Shown: in pieces, positions 36,572-45,650 of the stretch
Numbering within the stretch: the first letter of the stretch is position 1
Layout of the letters: every line of letters starts with the position of its first letter
Assembly (NCBI GenBank): GCA_965197545.1
Contig: CBDANJ010000008.1
Coordinates: 2,356,001 to 2,420,000 of the forward strand
Direction: 5' to 3'
DNA from: CATOSP01 sp965197545
GTDB taxonomy: Bacteria > Chloroflexota > Dehalococcoidia > Lucifugimonadales > UBA3495
DNA length: 64,000 nt
Notes under the pieces: model-generated
What the model was told of the DNA's origin: nothing
Database searches by the model: none
Seen by the model: only the letters and a program-made list of their open reading frames with translations
Program-made: the position numbers and the translations under genes

Positions 36572-37342
36572 CTACTGCGCCGTCATTCCCCCGTCGATGA
36601 CCAACTCCGCGCCGGTCACGAAGGATGACTCATCCGACGCCAGGTACAAGATGCCATAGGCGATCTCGTAAGCGTTGCCCACTCTGCCCATTGGCGTCCG
36701 GTCGATGGACCATTGAAGCCTTTCCGGGTCCTCGTATCCCCGGTCCGTCAAGGGCGTATGAGCGTACCCGGGATGGACGGAGTTCACCCGAATGTTTTCC
36801 CGTGCGTATTGGACTGCCGCCGACTTGGTGAACAGCCGGATCGCACCCTTGGCGGCATGGTAGGCGGTGGATGTGGGGCTGCCGATGATCCCGTAAATGG
36901 ATGAGGTGTTGATGATGGACCCGCCGCCCTGTTTGCGCATTTCGGGGATTGCCAGCTTGGTGCCCAAGAATGTGCCCTTGGCATGGACGTCCATCTGGGA
37001 GTCCCACAACTCCTCGGTGGTATCCTCGACGTTGAATCTGGCCCCGGTCCCGGCGTTATTAACCAGGATGTCCAATTTGCCGAAGTTGGAAACGGTCGCC
37101 TGTATCGCGTTGACCCAGTCCTGTTCCTGGGTGACGTCCAGGCGTACAAATATGGCGTCGCCCCCGGCCTCCCGGATTTGGGCCGCGGTCTTCTCTCCTT
37201 CTTCCACCTTGATGTCTGTGAGTACGACCTTCGCGCCCTCCTGGGCAAATAGCCTCGCGCTGGCCCCTCCAAATCCCATGAGCTCGCCTTCCATTCCAGC
37301 GGCGGCCCCGGTGATCAGTGCGACCTTGCCTTCCAGCCTCAT
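36572..37342 (-). CDS. Short-chain dehydrogenase/reductase
   Basis: 256 residues. Start ATG 37342 follows GGAGGATGCA; the frame extends to 37372 but that start lacks a ribosome site. Classical SDR motifs: ALITGAAAGMEG (cofactor loop with an insertion), LVNNAGTG, the catalytic serine in INTSSIYGI and YHAAKGA (Y-x3-K). The C-terminal VTGAELVIDGGMTAQ is typical. The acidic residue after the second strand (VVLTDIK) favours NAD. Adjacent to the HpcH aldolase. Confidence 0.9.
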   Translation of the reverse strand: MRLEGKVALITGAAAGMEGELMGFGGASARLFAQEGAKVVLTDIKVEEGEKTAAQIREAGGDAIFVRLDVTQEQDWVNAIQATVSNFGKLDILVNNAGTGARFNVEDTTEELWDSQMDVHAKGTFLGTKLAIPEMRKQGGGSIINTSSIYGIIGSPTSTAYHAAKGAIRLFTKSAAVQYARENIRVNSVHPGYAHTPLTDRGYEDPERLQWSIDRTPMGRVGNAYEIAYGILYLASDESSFVTGAELVIDGGMTAQ

Positions 37343-37521
37343 TGCATCCTCCGTTCTAAGCTCCGTTTTCACCGGCGATTATAGCAGGTGGAGACCCGGC
37401 CTCCCGGGACTGCGCCAGTTCCACACCCTCTGGAATCTGGTATATATTGGCCAGGTAGCGCCTTGCCTTGGACCGCTAACCGTCAAACCAACGCCAAACC
37501 AAAACGGCCAGGAGTCATCAC

Positions 37522-38652
37522 ATGGACCCTATCTATCTCGACTACAACGCCACCACTCCCATTGACCCCGCAGTGGCGGAGGCTATGCTCCCCTACATCC
37601 ACGAACACTTCGGCAACCCTTCCAGCGGCCACGCCTTCGGACGGCGCGCCAAGGAGGGCGTGGACACGGCCCGCAGCCAGGTTGCCGGTCTTCTCGGTTG
37701 CCAGACCGACGAGGTGATCTTCACCAGCGGCGGCACCGAATCGAACAACCACGCCATCAAGGGTGTGGCCGCGGCGTACCGGCAACAGGGCAACCATATC
37801 ATCACCTCATCGGTGGAGCATCCGGCGGTGTTGGACGTTTGCGCATACCTGGAAGGACAGGGCGCTAGTGTCACTTACCTCCCGGTGGATGGCCTGGGCA
37901 TGGTCGACCCACAACAACTGGAATGGGCCATCACTCCGCAGACAGTCCTGGTCTCTGTGATGCACGCGAACAATGAGGTGGGCACAATCCAGCCCATATC
38001 AGAAATATCGGAGATCACCCGGCGTCATGGAATCCTCCTGCACGCGGACTGCGCCCAGTCCGTGGGGAAGATCCCGGTGAAAGTCGATGAGCTGGGCGTG
38101 GACCTGCTGTCCATTGCCGGGCACAAACTGTACGCGCCCAAGGGCATTGGGGCCCTCTACATCCGGAACAGCGTCCGGCTGGAGAAGTTGATGCACGGAG
38201 CGGGCCATGAGATGGGTTGGCGGGCTGGCACGGAAAACGTCATCGAAGAAGTCGGCCTGGGACAGGCCTGTCAGTTAATCAACGGAAACCTGGATGCCTA
38301 CTGCGAAACCATGATATCCATGCGGGACCTGCTGGAAGCCCAACTCGGTGAAAGGTTCTCCGACATGAAGACCAACGGCCACCCGGTAAAACGGCTCCCC
38401 AACACTTCCAGCGTAAGCTTCCCTTCGATGGAAGCGGACACGGCGCTTTCGGCGATGAAAGCGGTGGCCGCTTCAGCCGGGGCCGCTTGTCATAGCGATC
38501 AAGTCGAGGTATCCAGTGTCCTGCGGGCCATGCGCATCCCGCTGGAGTACGCCATGGGAACGCTGCGCTTTTCCACCGGACGATACACCACTGCTGAAGA
38601 AATCCACCGCGCCGTGGAAGACGTCGTGCAGGCCGTGGAGACTTGCCGCTGA
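37522..38652 (+). CDS. Cysteine desulfurase (NifS/IscS type)
   Basis: 376 residues after AGGAG. PLP-binding lysine in SIAGHKLYAPKGIGALYIR near residue 203, and the catalytic cysteine loop ASAGAACHSDQVEVSSVL near residue 325. N-terminal YLDYNATTPIDPAV is typical of the family. It supplies persulfide sulfur for Fe-S clusters or thiolation; MiaB and NadA in the window need such clusters. No IscU/SufE gene is adjacent, so the exact pathway is open. Confidence 0.92.
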   Translation: MDPIYLDYNATTPIDPAVAEAMLPYIHEHFGNPSSGHAFGRRAKEGVDTARSQVAGLLGCQTDEVIFTSGGTESNNHAIKGVAAAYRQQGNHIITSSVEHPAVLDVCAYLEGQGASVTYLPVDGLGMVDPQQLEWAITPQTVLVSVMHANNEVGTIQPISEISEITRRHGILLHADCAQSVGKIPVKVDELGVDLLSIAGHKLYAPKGIGALYIRNSVRLEKLMHGAGHEMGWRAGTENVIEEVGLGQACQLINGNLDAYCETMISMRDLLEAQLGERFSDMKTNGHPVKRLPNTSSVSFPSMEADTALSAMKAVAASAGAACHSDQVEVSSVLRAMRIPLEYAMGTLRFSTGRYTTAEEIHRAVEDVVQAVETCR

Positions 38653-38760
38653 CGGCCTGATTTACGGTCCTTCCTGGAAATACTGCCGGGGCGGCCTGGC
38701 CGGGAAGGGTTGGTACGGGCGCCGGGCAAGCGCGTCCTCGTCAAGTTCAATTCCGAGGCC

Positions 38761-39045
38761 GTAACTGTTCAGAGTGAGGTAGGCCGAGGCAACGGAGGGG
38801 GAGACTCTCCCCCTTTCGCAAAAGGGGGATTTCTCTCTTTCCGGCTAACGCAGTTAGGAGGACCGGGGTCATCACAACCCGGATATTCCAACCAGAAATT
38901 GCCACGGTTGGAGGTGTGCGTCGCACCCGTTAGCGACTCTAGCCGGAGCGGGAGGAATCCCCTCAACCAACTTTTGCGAAGGGGGGGACTTGTTCCCTTT
39001 CGCGAAAGTTGGGCTTTCCCTTTTAGCGGGGGTGGATGCTGTCTG
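38761..39045. mobile_element. MITE (type 1), right end decayed
   Basis: Starts GTAACTGTTCAGAGT. Its interior matches 32653-32918 (CCCCCTTTCGCAAAAGGGGG, CGGCTAACGCAGTTA, CACCCGTTAGCGACTCTAGC). The matching CTGAACAGTTAC end is not found, so the right end is deleted or diverged. No gene inside. Confidence 0.7.
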
Positions 39046-39203
39046 GATACTAAAGACGGGCTCCGGTGGCGTCAAGGCGGCCTGGGGGTTAAACTAGCGG
39101 CGCGGGCCGGAGGCTCTGGGTTCTGCGAGGTGCGGCTTGCCCATTCTGTTATGATTATTGATATCAGGCCGCTTCTACTGACGTTGGTGGGAGTAACGGC
39201 TCC

Positions 39204-39980
39204 ATGATAACCATCGAAGAGATCCACATTTCGCCGGTGAAGTCGCTGGCTTTGTCCCATCCCGATGCGGTTGATGTGTCCTGGCAAGGTATCTCCGAAG
39301 ACCGCCGGCTGTTTCTGGTCGACGACCGCGGCAGACTCGTAACCCAGCGGCACTTCGGCAGCTTGGTGCGGGTGAAGGCCGAATACCGCCAGGAACCTGA
39401 GTGGCTTGTGCTGCACATGCCAGGCGGTATGGTCGTCGAAGGCCCGGTGTCTCCCGGTGAGGCCACGGTTACCCGTATTTTCGGGCGTAGAGTGATGGGG
39501 AATACGGTCCCGGGCGAGTGGGACTCGGTCCTCTCCGAGTTCTGCGGCTCCCCCGTCCGGGTCATAAGGGCCCAACAGCCCGGCCAATGTTACGATGAAT
39601 TCCCAATATCTTTACTTTCCGCCGCCTCTTTGGAAAGGCTGGGCCAACAGCCGGGCGCGGATATAGCCCTCGACAGCCGGAGATTCCGTCCAAACTTCCT
39701 GCTTCATGGGTGCGGACCCCATCAGGAGGACGATTGGATAGGCGAAGCGGTCCGTATTGGTGAAGATCTGCAAGTGAGAGTGGTCGCCAGAGACCCAAGG
39801 TGCGCCATCACCACCCACGACCCCGACACAGGCGACACCGATTTGAACACACAAGAAATCATCGCGGGCTACCGGCCAGCCGGTGGGACCGCCTACTTTG
39901 GTGTTTATGGAATCGTCGAGCGGCCCGGCAGGGTGAGCATTGGAGACGCGGTCACGTTACCCGCCGCTACCCTGCCTTAA
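39204..39980 (+). CDS. MOSC domain-containing protein
   Basis: 258 residues with an N-terminal MOSC beta-barrel (ITIEEIHISPVKSLALS) and the MOSC core RFRPNFLLHG ... VVARDPRCAITTHDPDTGDTD, where Cys in PRC is the probable molybdenum-cofactor-sulfur or metal ligand of mARC-like enzymes. It may be a molybdenum-cofactor-dependent reductase or a sulfur carrier. The PAC2 gene follows 18 bp later in the same direction. Confidence 0.88.
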   Translation: MITIEEIHISPVKSLALSHPDAVDVSWQGISEDRRLFLVDDRGRLVTQRHFGSLVRVKAEYRQEPEWLVLHMPGGMVVEGPVSPGEATVTRIFGRRVMGNTVPGEWDSVLSEFCGSPVRVIRAQQPGQCYDEFPISLLSAASLERLGQQPGADIALDSRRFRPNFLLHGCGPHQEDDWIGEAVRIGEDLQVRVVARDPRCAITTHDPDTGDTDLNTQEIIAGYRPAGGTAYFGVYGIVERPGRVSIGDAVTLPAATLP

Positions 39981-39998
39981 CGCTTAGGAGTTGAACCC

Positions 39999-40934
39999 AT
40001 GGCTGAACAATTAGTAACATTTTCCGAAAAACCCCAGGCCGAATTCCTGATCGCCGGTTGGCGCAGGCAATGGTCCGACGGAGGCCGCGTCTCCGGGGGG
40101 TTAACCAGATACCTGGTTGAAAAGCTGGGCGCCCGGAAGATAGGCGAAATGACACACCAGGTATCCCAGGACTGCTACCCCTTCCAGGTGGCGGGGACCC
40201 ATGACACTTTCCGTCCCCTGGTGGCTTACGAGGAAGGTCTGCCCACCAAGTCCATGTACCGCGAGAACTACTTCTACGATGCGGGAAACGGCCTGATAAT
40301 CTTCCGGGGCGAGGAGCCCTGGTTCCGCATAGACGTGTTCGGCGACGCGTTCTTTCAGGGTCTACAAGAACTCGGGATCAAACAGACCGCCGCCGTGGAA
40401 GGTGTTAACGGCCCCGTCCCGCCCGACCTTGAACGCCGTATCACCTGCGTATACAGCAAGGCGGAGATGAGGGAGACGCTGGACCGTTACGGCGTGCAGT
40501 TCTCCAGCTACGGGAGTGACGGCAGGAGGGGGCCCACCATCGCTATGGCCCTGGTTTCCATGGCCCACTTCGAGCACCCGGACGTCGAGATGTTCCGTCT
40601 CGGCGCAATGGCGCCAATGTACCCCTTTTCCACCCAGGGAAATGACCAGGTTGGGATTGTCCGCGACCACCGTTCCTACTACGACATAATGCGCAGGTTG
40701 AAGTCGTTGTTCAAGCTGGACATAGACCTTTCGGAGCTAGAGCAGTTGGGGCAAACCGAGTCGCAGCGGCTCATGGAAACGCTGGAGCGGATAGGCTCTC
40801 AAAACCGGGAGGCAAAGCAGCTAATCGACACCGTGCGCACCGACTACAACTACACCCCGTTCGTGGAGCCCGTGGACCTTGACCCCGGCCTGGACAAAGC
40901 TCTGGAGGACATCCTGAGAAACCTGCCGGAATAG
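39999..40934 (+). CDS. PAC2 family protein (proteasome-assembly-chaperone-like)
   Basis: 311 residues. PAC2 landmarks: LIAGWRRQWSDGGRVSGGLTRYL, NGLIIFRGEEPWFRIDVF and GPTIAMALVSMAHFEHPDVEMFRLGAMAPMYP. In actinobacteria and archaea, members are linked to proteasome assembly or ATP-grasp ligases; no proteasome gene is visible here. AGGAG precedes ATG 39999. The function is inferred from family only. Confidence 0.82.
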   Translation: MAEQLVTFSEKPQAEFLIAGWRRQWSDGGRVSGGLTRYLVEKLGARKIGEMTHQVSQDCYPFQVAGTHDTFRPLVAYEEGLPTKSMYRENYFYDAGNGLIIFRGEEPWFRIDVFGDAFFQGLQELGIKQTAAVEGVNGPVPPDLERRITCVYSKAEMRETLDRYGVQFSSYGSDGRRGPTIAMALVSMAHFEHPDVEMFRLGAMAPMYPFSTQGNDQVGIVRDHRSYYDIMRRLKSLFKLDIDLSELEQLGQTESQRLMETLERIGSQNREAKQLIDTVRTDYNYTPFVEPVDLDPGLDKALEDILRNLPE

Positions 40935-40942
40935 CACGGGGA

Positions 40943-41015
40943 CTTAGAAACTATCTCAAAACGAGGGTTTCCCTCTACCCAAGCCCGTTCGTTCAGTTTT
41001 AGGATAGTTTCTTAG
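40943..41015. mobile_element. 73-bp miniature element with CTTAGAAACTATC ends
   Basis: CTTAGAAACTATCTCAAAAC and GATAGTTTCTTAG are inverted, enclosing 40 bp. The same end (allowing for substitutions) opens an IS at 63897 and appears at about 17160-17185 and 57762-57785, so this is a deletion derivative of a larger IS. Confidence 0.6.
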
Positions 41016-41182
41016 CTCGACTTTGTACATTCAACAGGCGAGGCGTGATAGCCAATGGCATATAGCTAGGGCGCTTTTTGAATATCAGGTCCAAAAGGCG
41101 ACATGCAAAAAGTATTGCAACGGTAAAATGCAGACAACCGTATGTATCTGATGCTGCTATCCAACTTTGTACAAAGTCCAGC

Positions 41183-41970
41183 TTAGGGCGTGTTAACACT
41201 GCGTAAGGCATCGAAGATGATGGCGAACAGAATGAACCCGAGGTAGAGCGCATCTGGTTTGTCATATCCGGTGAAGACCCGGCGAAAGCCCTTCAAGCGC
41301 CGGACCGGACGCTCCACTTCATTCCGCCGCCGGTACAACGTCTTCCGGTACAACGTCTTATCGTACTCCCAGGGATGGGTACGGTTCTTTTTCGGCGGAA
41401 CCACCGGCGTGTATCCCAATTGCGCCGCCGGTTGGCGCGTTGCGTCTCCCTCATACGCCCGGTCCATCAATATAGCCGGGACCCCCTCCGGCGGTCCCAT
41501 GCGGCGGAGCAATTTGCGTCCCTCCGGAGCATCGTGGGCTTGTCCTGGGGATAGGGAGAAGATTAGGGGTGTCCGGTCATCCGCGGCAACCATATGAAGC
41601 TTGGTGGTCCGGCCGCCCCGGGACTTGCCGATGGCCCGGGGGCCAGTTTTTTCAACGCGCCTGCGCCGTCAGGATGCACCTTGACAATGGCGCTGTCCAT
41701 CGAGACCACCTGAAGCTTGACCTTGATTATCCCAGCCCGCTGGAGTTGCTCGAATACCCGGTCCAGGACGCCGCTCTTGGACCAACGATTCATCCGGGTG
41801 TAGACGGTATGCCAATTGCCAAACCGGCAGGGCAGCCCCCGCCACTTGCAGCCCTGTTCGGCAACGTAAAGGATGGCATTGAGTATCTGAACATTGGGTA
41901 TGCTGACGTTGCCCCGCTGCACCGGCAGGTATGGTGCAATGAGTTGATACTGCGCTTCGCTTAGTTCCAT
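41183..41970 (-). CDS. IS5-family transposase in two frames (probable -1 frameshift)
   Basis: Frame 1 (41970 downward) is YQLIAPYLPVQRGNVSIPN ... WRGLPCRFGNWHTVYTRMNRW ... VVSMDSAIVKVHPDGAGALKK; frame 2 continues TGPRAIGKSRGGRTTKLHMV ... AADDRTPLIFSLSPGQAHDAPEG ... RAYEGDATRQ ... RRNEVERPVRRLKGFRRVFTGYDK. The switch is at AAAAAAC (about 41650), where slipping back one base joins GALKK to TGPRAIGKS. This is the usual arrangement for IS427-group elements, so the frameshift is likely programmed, not damage. D-D-E residues are present. Confidence 0.85.
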
Positions 41971-42013
41971 GCCTGGATGGTATCATATTCAGACCTTTAG
42001 CGTGAACACGCCC
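41186..42013 (-). mobile_element. IS5-family element
   Basis: About 830 bp bounded by imperfect inverted repeats GGCGTGTTAACACT and AGCGTGAACACGCC. It encodes a two-frame transposase. The length is right for the IS427 group of IS5. No hairpin element has entered this copy. Confidence 0.8.
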
Positions 42014-42023
42014 CAGTAACTGG

Positions 42024-42250
42024 CAGGGCAATCGCGTTTTAAATCGTAACGGCATATCGGCTCACTGTTCGGCCATCTCGGTTGTCCGAAAGCCCTAGAA
42101 TCACCGTCGAGCGAGCACTATTTGGCTCGTTGAGTGCTAAAGCGAAGGCCGAGAAAAGCACAACTTTGGGTAAGACACACCGCCGTTATCCCCTATTATC
42201 ATATTCTTTGATGCACTTTATGTCCCAGACGTTAAAGCGCGATTGCCCTG
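42024..42250. mobile_element. MITE with CAGGGCAATCGCGTTTTAA ends, copy 1
   Basis: Left end CAGGGCAATCGCGTTTTAA, right end TTAAAGCGCGATTGCCCTG; 227 bp, no gene. Separated by 13 bp from a second copy with the same ends. Confidence 0.75.
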
Positions 42251-42263
42251 TACTCTCATTGAG

Positions 42264-42458
42264 CAGGGTAATCGCGTTATAAAGTTCGGTATCCCATTTA
42301 GCCGTCATTCCCGTGGAAACGGGAATCCATATGGCGTTGGGAGGGGTAAATTTGCCTACGCGAAGCAGTTTAGATTCCCGCCTTCGCGGGAAAGACAGGG
42401 GGTGTTAAGGCAGATTTAGCTTACCTGGTGCATTGATAGTTAAAACGCGATTGCCCTG
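42264..42458. mobile_element. MITE with CAGGGYAATCGCGTTWTAA ends, copy 2
   Basis: Left end CAGGGTAATCGCGTTATAA, right end TTAAAACGCGATTGCCCTG; 195 bp. The interior differs from copy 1 and contains two other common hairpins (ATTCCCG...CGGGAAT). The pair together is flanked by AGTAACTGG / AGCAACTGG, suggesting insertion as one unit. Confidence 0.72.
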
Positions 42459-42478
42459 TAGCAACTGGTGAATCGCGA

Positions 42479-42763
42479 ATGACTACTAGGCAGCGTCGAT
42501 TCAACTATTCTTGGGGCAGCGGGATCGCTGTGGAGGAGGCAAGAGTCCAGGGGGAACACCATTCTCCCTCCCTGCAATTGCTCAAGTACACGGAAGGACC
42601 AGCCGAGGGGGCCGTTAGCATCCGGTTCTGCCACTACGGTCATGACGGGCACTTTCGACGCTCACCGCTGTTGATGTCTCCGAAAGACTTGGCCTTGATG
42701 CGCGATGCATTGCGCGAGACCCCTGAGCTGAAGGAGCTATTGCTGAAGCTTTTGGAGGATTAG
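42479..42763 (+). CDS. Conserved small hypothetical protein
   Basis: 94 residues. FNYSWGSGIAVEEARV and EGAVSIRFCHYGHDGHFRRSPLLMSPKDLALMRDAL look like a compact domain with a C-terminal helix ending LLLKLLED. No known domain recognised; the sequence is well behaved and not repeat-derived. The start lies just after the MITE pair, and no strong ribosome site is visible, so the MITE may have replaced its original upstream region. Confidence 0.6.
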   Translation: MTTRQRRFNYSWGSGIAVEEARVQGEHHSPSLQLLKYTEGPAEGAVSIRFCHYGHDGHFRRSPLLMSPKDLALMRDALRETPELKELLLKLLED

Positions 42764-42854
42764 CCCCTGACCAACCACGATGCCCCGCATAATCTGCCAC
42801 CAAGAGCGGAACGCTTGTCTTCTGGCCGACGCGCAGTCACGGAGGACCGGGGGT

Positions 42855-42928
42855 TGGAGCGGGCGATGGGAATCGGACCCACGTATCAGCCTTGGGAGGG
42901 CTGCGCTCTACCACTGAGCTACGCCCGC
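42855..42928 (-). tRNA. tRNA-Gly(CCC)
   Basis: Acceptor GCGGGCG/CGCCCGC, D arm GCTCAGTGGTAGAGC, anticodon stem-loop CAGCC-CTCCCAA-GGCTG with CCC, and T arm TGGGTCCGATTCCCA all fold. An encoded TCCA follows the acceptor (42855-42858 in plus coordinates). Confidence 0.9.
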
Positions 42929-43012
42929 TCGTTACATTCGGATGATATTCCGGGCTCCAGTCCGTGTCAACGGCTCTGGCTTTGCCGCGATGGACCTGGA
43001 GAACGTGGTCAG

Positions 43013-43110
43013 GTAACTGTGCAGTCTTGAGGGAGGGAAGGCACCCCTTTCGCAAAAGGGGGAGATTATCCGTGAACGTTCCGTCGCCGTTGCTAACTCT
43101 GAACACCTAC
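43013..43110. mobile_element. Internally deleted type 1 MITE
   Basis: Opens GTAACTGTGCAGTCTTGAGG and ends CTAACTCTGAACACCTAC; the 98 bp combine the two outer segments of the 32653 element (in reverse), with the middle lost. Confidence 0.6.
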
Positions 43111-43116
43111 CGTGGC

Positions 43117-43281
43117 CAGGGCCTTTTCATTTTCAGAAAGGTGTCCCCTCTCCCTCTGGGAGAGGGTCAGGGTGAGGGGGTTTCCACGCAAACTGACTTG
43201 CCGCAGCTACTACCATTGCAGGGAGAGTTGTCCCTCACCTCAGCCCTCTCCCCACGGGAGAGGGAGAATGAAAAGGCCCTG
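43117..43281. mobile_element. MITE with CAGGGCCTTTTCATT ends and 9-bp duplication
   Basis: Inverted ends CAGGGCCTTTTCATT/AATGAAAAGGCCCTG enclose 165 bp containing two GGGAGAGGG-type hairpins. TACCGTGGC is repeated exactly on both flanks (43108-43116, 43282-43290). The ends resemble those of ISAs1 at 55401. Confidence 0.82.
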
Positions 43282-43384
43282 TACCGTGGCAACGTGGGGT
43301 CGACACAAGTCAACCTTCCGAATAGCATATGTTTACTCAGACCATCCCGAGATATTATTAAGGGTTGGATGGTTGAGTTACGAG

Positions 43385-43414
43385 GGGACTTCTGCGGGAG
43401 TCCCTTATTATTTT
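43385..43414 (+). terminator. Intrinsic-terminator-like hairpin
   Basis: Stem GGGACT/AGTCCC with an 8-base loop followed by TTATTATTTT. It lies about 30 bp upstream of the NYN pseudogene, so it could stop upstream transcription or act as an attenuator. Confidence 0.45.
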
Positions 43415-43442
43415 GCCCCGTTTGACGGGGGGTTTCGCTCTA

Positions 43443-44273
43443 ATGCGCGCTGCTGTTTTTGTAGATGCAGGCTATCTGTATACGGCAGGGAGCATTGTAC
43501 TCACAGGGTCCAGCCAAAACCGCGAGGTCATGGAGTTAATACCACTAGAAACTGTCACCCAATTGAAAACGTCAGTGGAAGGGCAAACAGACGGCATACC
43601 CCTGCTTCGCATCTACTGGTACCACGGACTGGTGCGAGGTCGCCGTTCCCTGGAGCAGGACCGGATGGCAATAGAAGATGACGTCAAATTGCGCCTAGGT
43701 ACCGTAACCGGGGGACGGCAAAAGGGGGTAGATTCGTTGATTGGCACTGATCTGATCGAACTCGCTCGTAACCACGCGATTTCGGACGCGGTGCTATTGT
43801 CAGGCGACGAAGACTTGAGAATCGGAGTGCAGATAGCATAAAGTTTCGGGGTTCGCGTACATTTGATTGGAATCAAACCAAGTCGCGCGAACCAGTCCAA
43901 TCTTCTGCGAGAAGAAGCTGATACGGTCAGAGAGTGGAGTAGGGTGGACGTCGAGAGAATCTTGTCGGTTAAGACTGGGACGACAGTAGTCACGGATGCA
44001 GGTCTAGCCCAGAACCAACATGGCGTGATTGCGAGTTCCACAATCGAGATTCTTCAGAAGGTTAGCAAAGAAATCGCCGATTCAATCAGCGTCAATGAGT
44101 TGGCCAACTTTGACGTGGAACAACCATCGTCGCCTATTCCCCAAGAGTACGATGTCAGACTCCTACGAGAGAGCGGGAACAGATTGGGACGGTTTCTGGA
44201 GCCATCCGAAAGGCATCATCTCCGCGAGTTGTTCAAGGAGGATCTTAGGCGCGGGATCGGCGAAGGAAGTTAA
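43443..44273 (+). pseudogene. NYN-domain (LabA/DUF88-like) protein with one internal stop
   Basis: 276 codons if read through. RAAVFVDAGYLYTAG holds the first PIN-fold aspartate, RQKGVDSLIGTDLIELARN the central acidic cluster, and AVLLSGDEDLRIGVQIA the third; then a TAA at 43839-43841 interrupts before SFGVRVHLIGIKPSRANQSN, which continues in the same frame. CAA to TAA would explain it (family members often read QxFGVRV). NYN proteins are metal-dependent RNases. The C-terminal half past the stop remains open for 143 codons, so the stop is recent or an error. Confidence 0.83.
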
Positions 44274-44326
44274 ATGGAAATAGTCTGCTTCTGTTCAGGC
44301 CTGGCGAGCAATTCGGAGATTATATC

Positions 44327-45622
44327 CTAAGTCCCCCGGTCGCGATCTAAATAGGATAGCTCCGCGGAGCGTTCTTGGAACCCTCGCCTAACGCTCAAGA
44401 GCCACACGGACCCAGCCATCCCGACTGCCGACCCGCCCAACGCCGACGCGAACGACCAATTCATGCCCACAGAGTCGGCCACCGCCCCTCCCAGGGCGGG
44501 TGAAACCGTGCTGCCAAGACCCGCTCCCACGGCCATCAGGGCAAACGCCGCCGAAGAATACTGCACCGGCACGTAGTCCCCCGCGGACGCCGCGCATATC
44601 GTGTACGTCGCCCGCAGCGTTAAACCCATGATCACCGAAGACACGATGAAAGACCCCATGCCCGGCAAGAACGCGAAGAGAGCGAACGAAGTGCCCTGAA
44701 GGAAAAACGACAAAAGGAACGCTTGGGCCCTCCCCATCCGGTCGGATAACCTCCCCCAGACCACACCGCTGCCCACGCTCAACACGCCGATAGCGATCAG
44801 GAGCTGTCCCACAGTGGCCAGGGACACCGCGTTTTCATTGGAAAGGTACACCCCAAAGAACGTGCTGAAGATGCTGTTGGACCAGCCAGAGGTAAAGGCC
44901 AACAGAGTAACCAACCAGACCAAGGGAGTCTTGTATGCGTCAATGGGCCAGGAGCGGACTCCCTGCCCTCGGGACCGTTCAGACCGGGCGGACGCCCCGC
45001 CATTCTTCGACAACGGCGGCGGCTCCTTGACCGCGGCCAACGCGGCCAGTCCGATGATGACCACCATCACGCCCAGTCCCTCCCAGGTGTGTCGCCACCC
45101 GTTTTCCATGCTCCTGGCGACCAGGAACGGGACTATAGCCCCAGTTACGATGAAGGCCGCGCTGCCCCCGGCTGACGCGAACCCAGCCGCCAGGCCGCGG
45201 GTGCGAACGGCGAACCATACTGCAAGCAACCCCATCATTGGTGTAATCGCCGCGCCGCTGGTGAGTCCCATCAACACCATCGCAATCGCAGCCACCACAT
45301 AATTGGGAGACAATCCCAACAGTACCATCGCCGCGCCGCCGCCAATGACCCCGCCGCCGATGATGATCCGGCTGCCGTAGCGGGGAGCAAGCGTCCCGGA
45401 AGCCATCGTGCTGCCCATCCTCGCCACCGATGCCATGGTAATCAGCAGTCCCGCTTCGGTGTGGGAGAGATGCAACGCCGCCTCCATGGAAGGCAGCGTA
45501 ATGCTATGAGTGTAGTTGGCGAAGCTGGTCCCCAAATTGACCAGAACGGCAATAAACAGGACCGCCCCGGCCTGGGTGAACACCCATTCCGGGGCGGTGT
45601 TGGCAAGTCTTGCTATGCGCAT
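44327..45622 (-). CDS. Major facilitator superfamily transporter
   Basis: About 431 residues from ATG 45622; the frame extends upstream to 45721, but that part is out of character and overlaps the epoxide hydrolase gene. Twelve hydrophobic segments with an RYGSR-type motif A in the loop after helix 2 and GRLSDRMGRAQ after helix 8. Resembles oxalate/formate-antiporter-like MFS proteins. It is the last gene of the minus-strand series. Confidence 0.85.
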   Translation of the reverse strand: MRIARLANTAPEWVFTQAGAVLFIAVLVNLGTSFANYTHSITLPSMEAALHLSHTEAGLLITMASVARMGSTMASGTLAPRYGSRIIIGGGVIGGGAAMVLLGLSPNYVVAAIAMVLMGLTSGAAITPMMGLLAVWFAVRTRGLAAGFASAGGSAAFIVTGAIVPFLVARSMENGWRHTWEGLGVMVVIIGLAALAAVKEPPPLSKNGGASARSERSRGQGVRSWPIDAYKTPLVWLVTLLAFTSGWSNSIFSTFFGVYLSNENAVSLATVGQLLIAIGVLSVGSGVVWGRLSDRMGRAQAFLLSFFLQGTSFALFAFLPGMGSFIVSSVIMGLTLRATYTICAASAGDYVPVQYSSAAFALMAVGAGLGSTVSPALGGAVADSVGMNWSFASALGGSAVGMAGSVWLLSVRRGFQERSAELSYLDRDRGT

Positions 45623-45650
45623 TCGCGGGAAAGGGACCGGAGGCGGCCTA

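Noticed and set aside
40999..41265. 88-codon minus-strand frame running into IS5
   Set aside because: It straddles the IS border and includes part of the IS5 end, so it is not a native gene.
42300..42410. TTCCCGCCTTCGCGGGAA-type hairpins as members of the AGCCTG family
   Set aside because: They lack the AGCCTG foot and are a separate, common inverted repeat inside MITEs.
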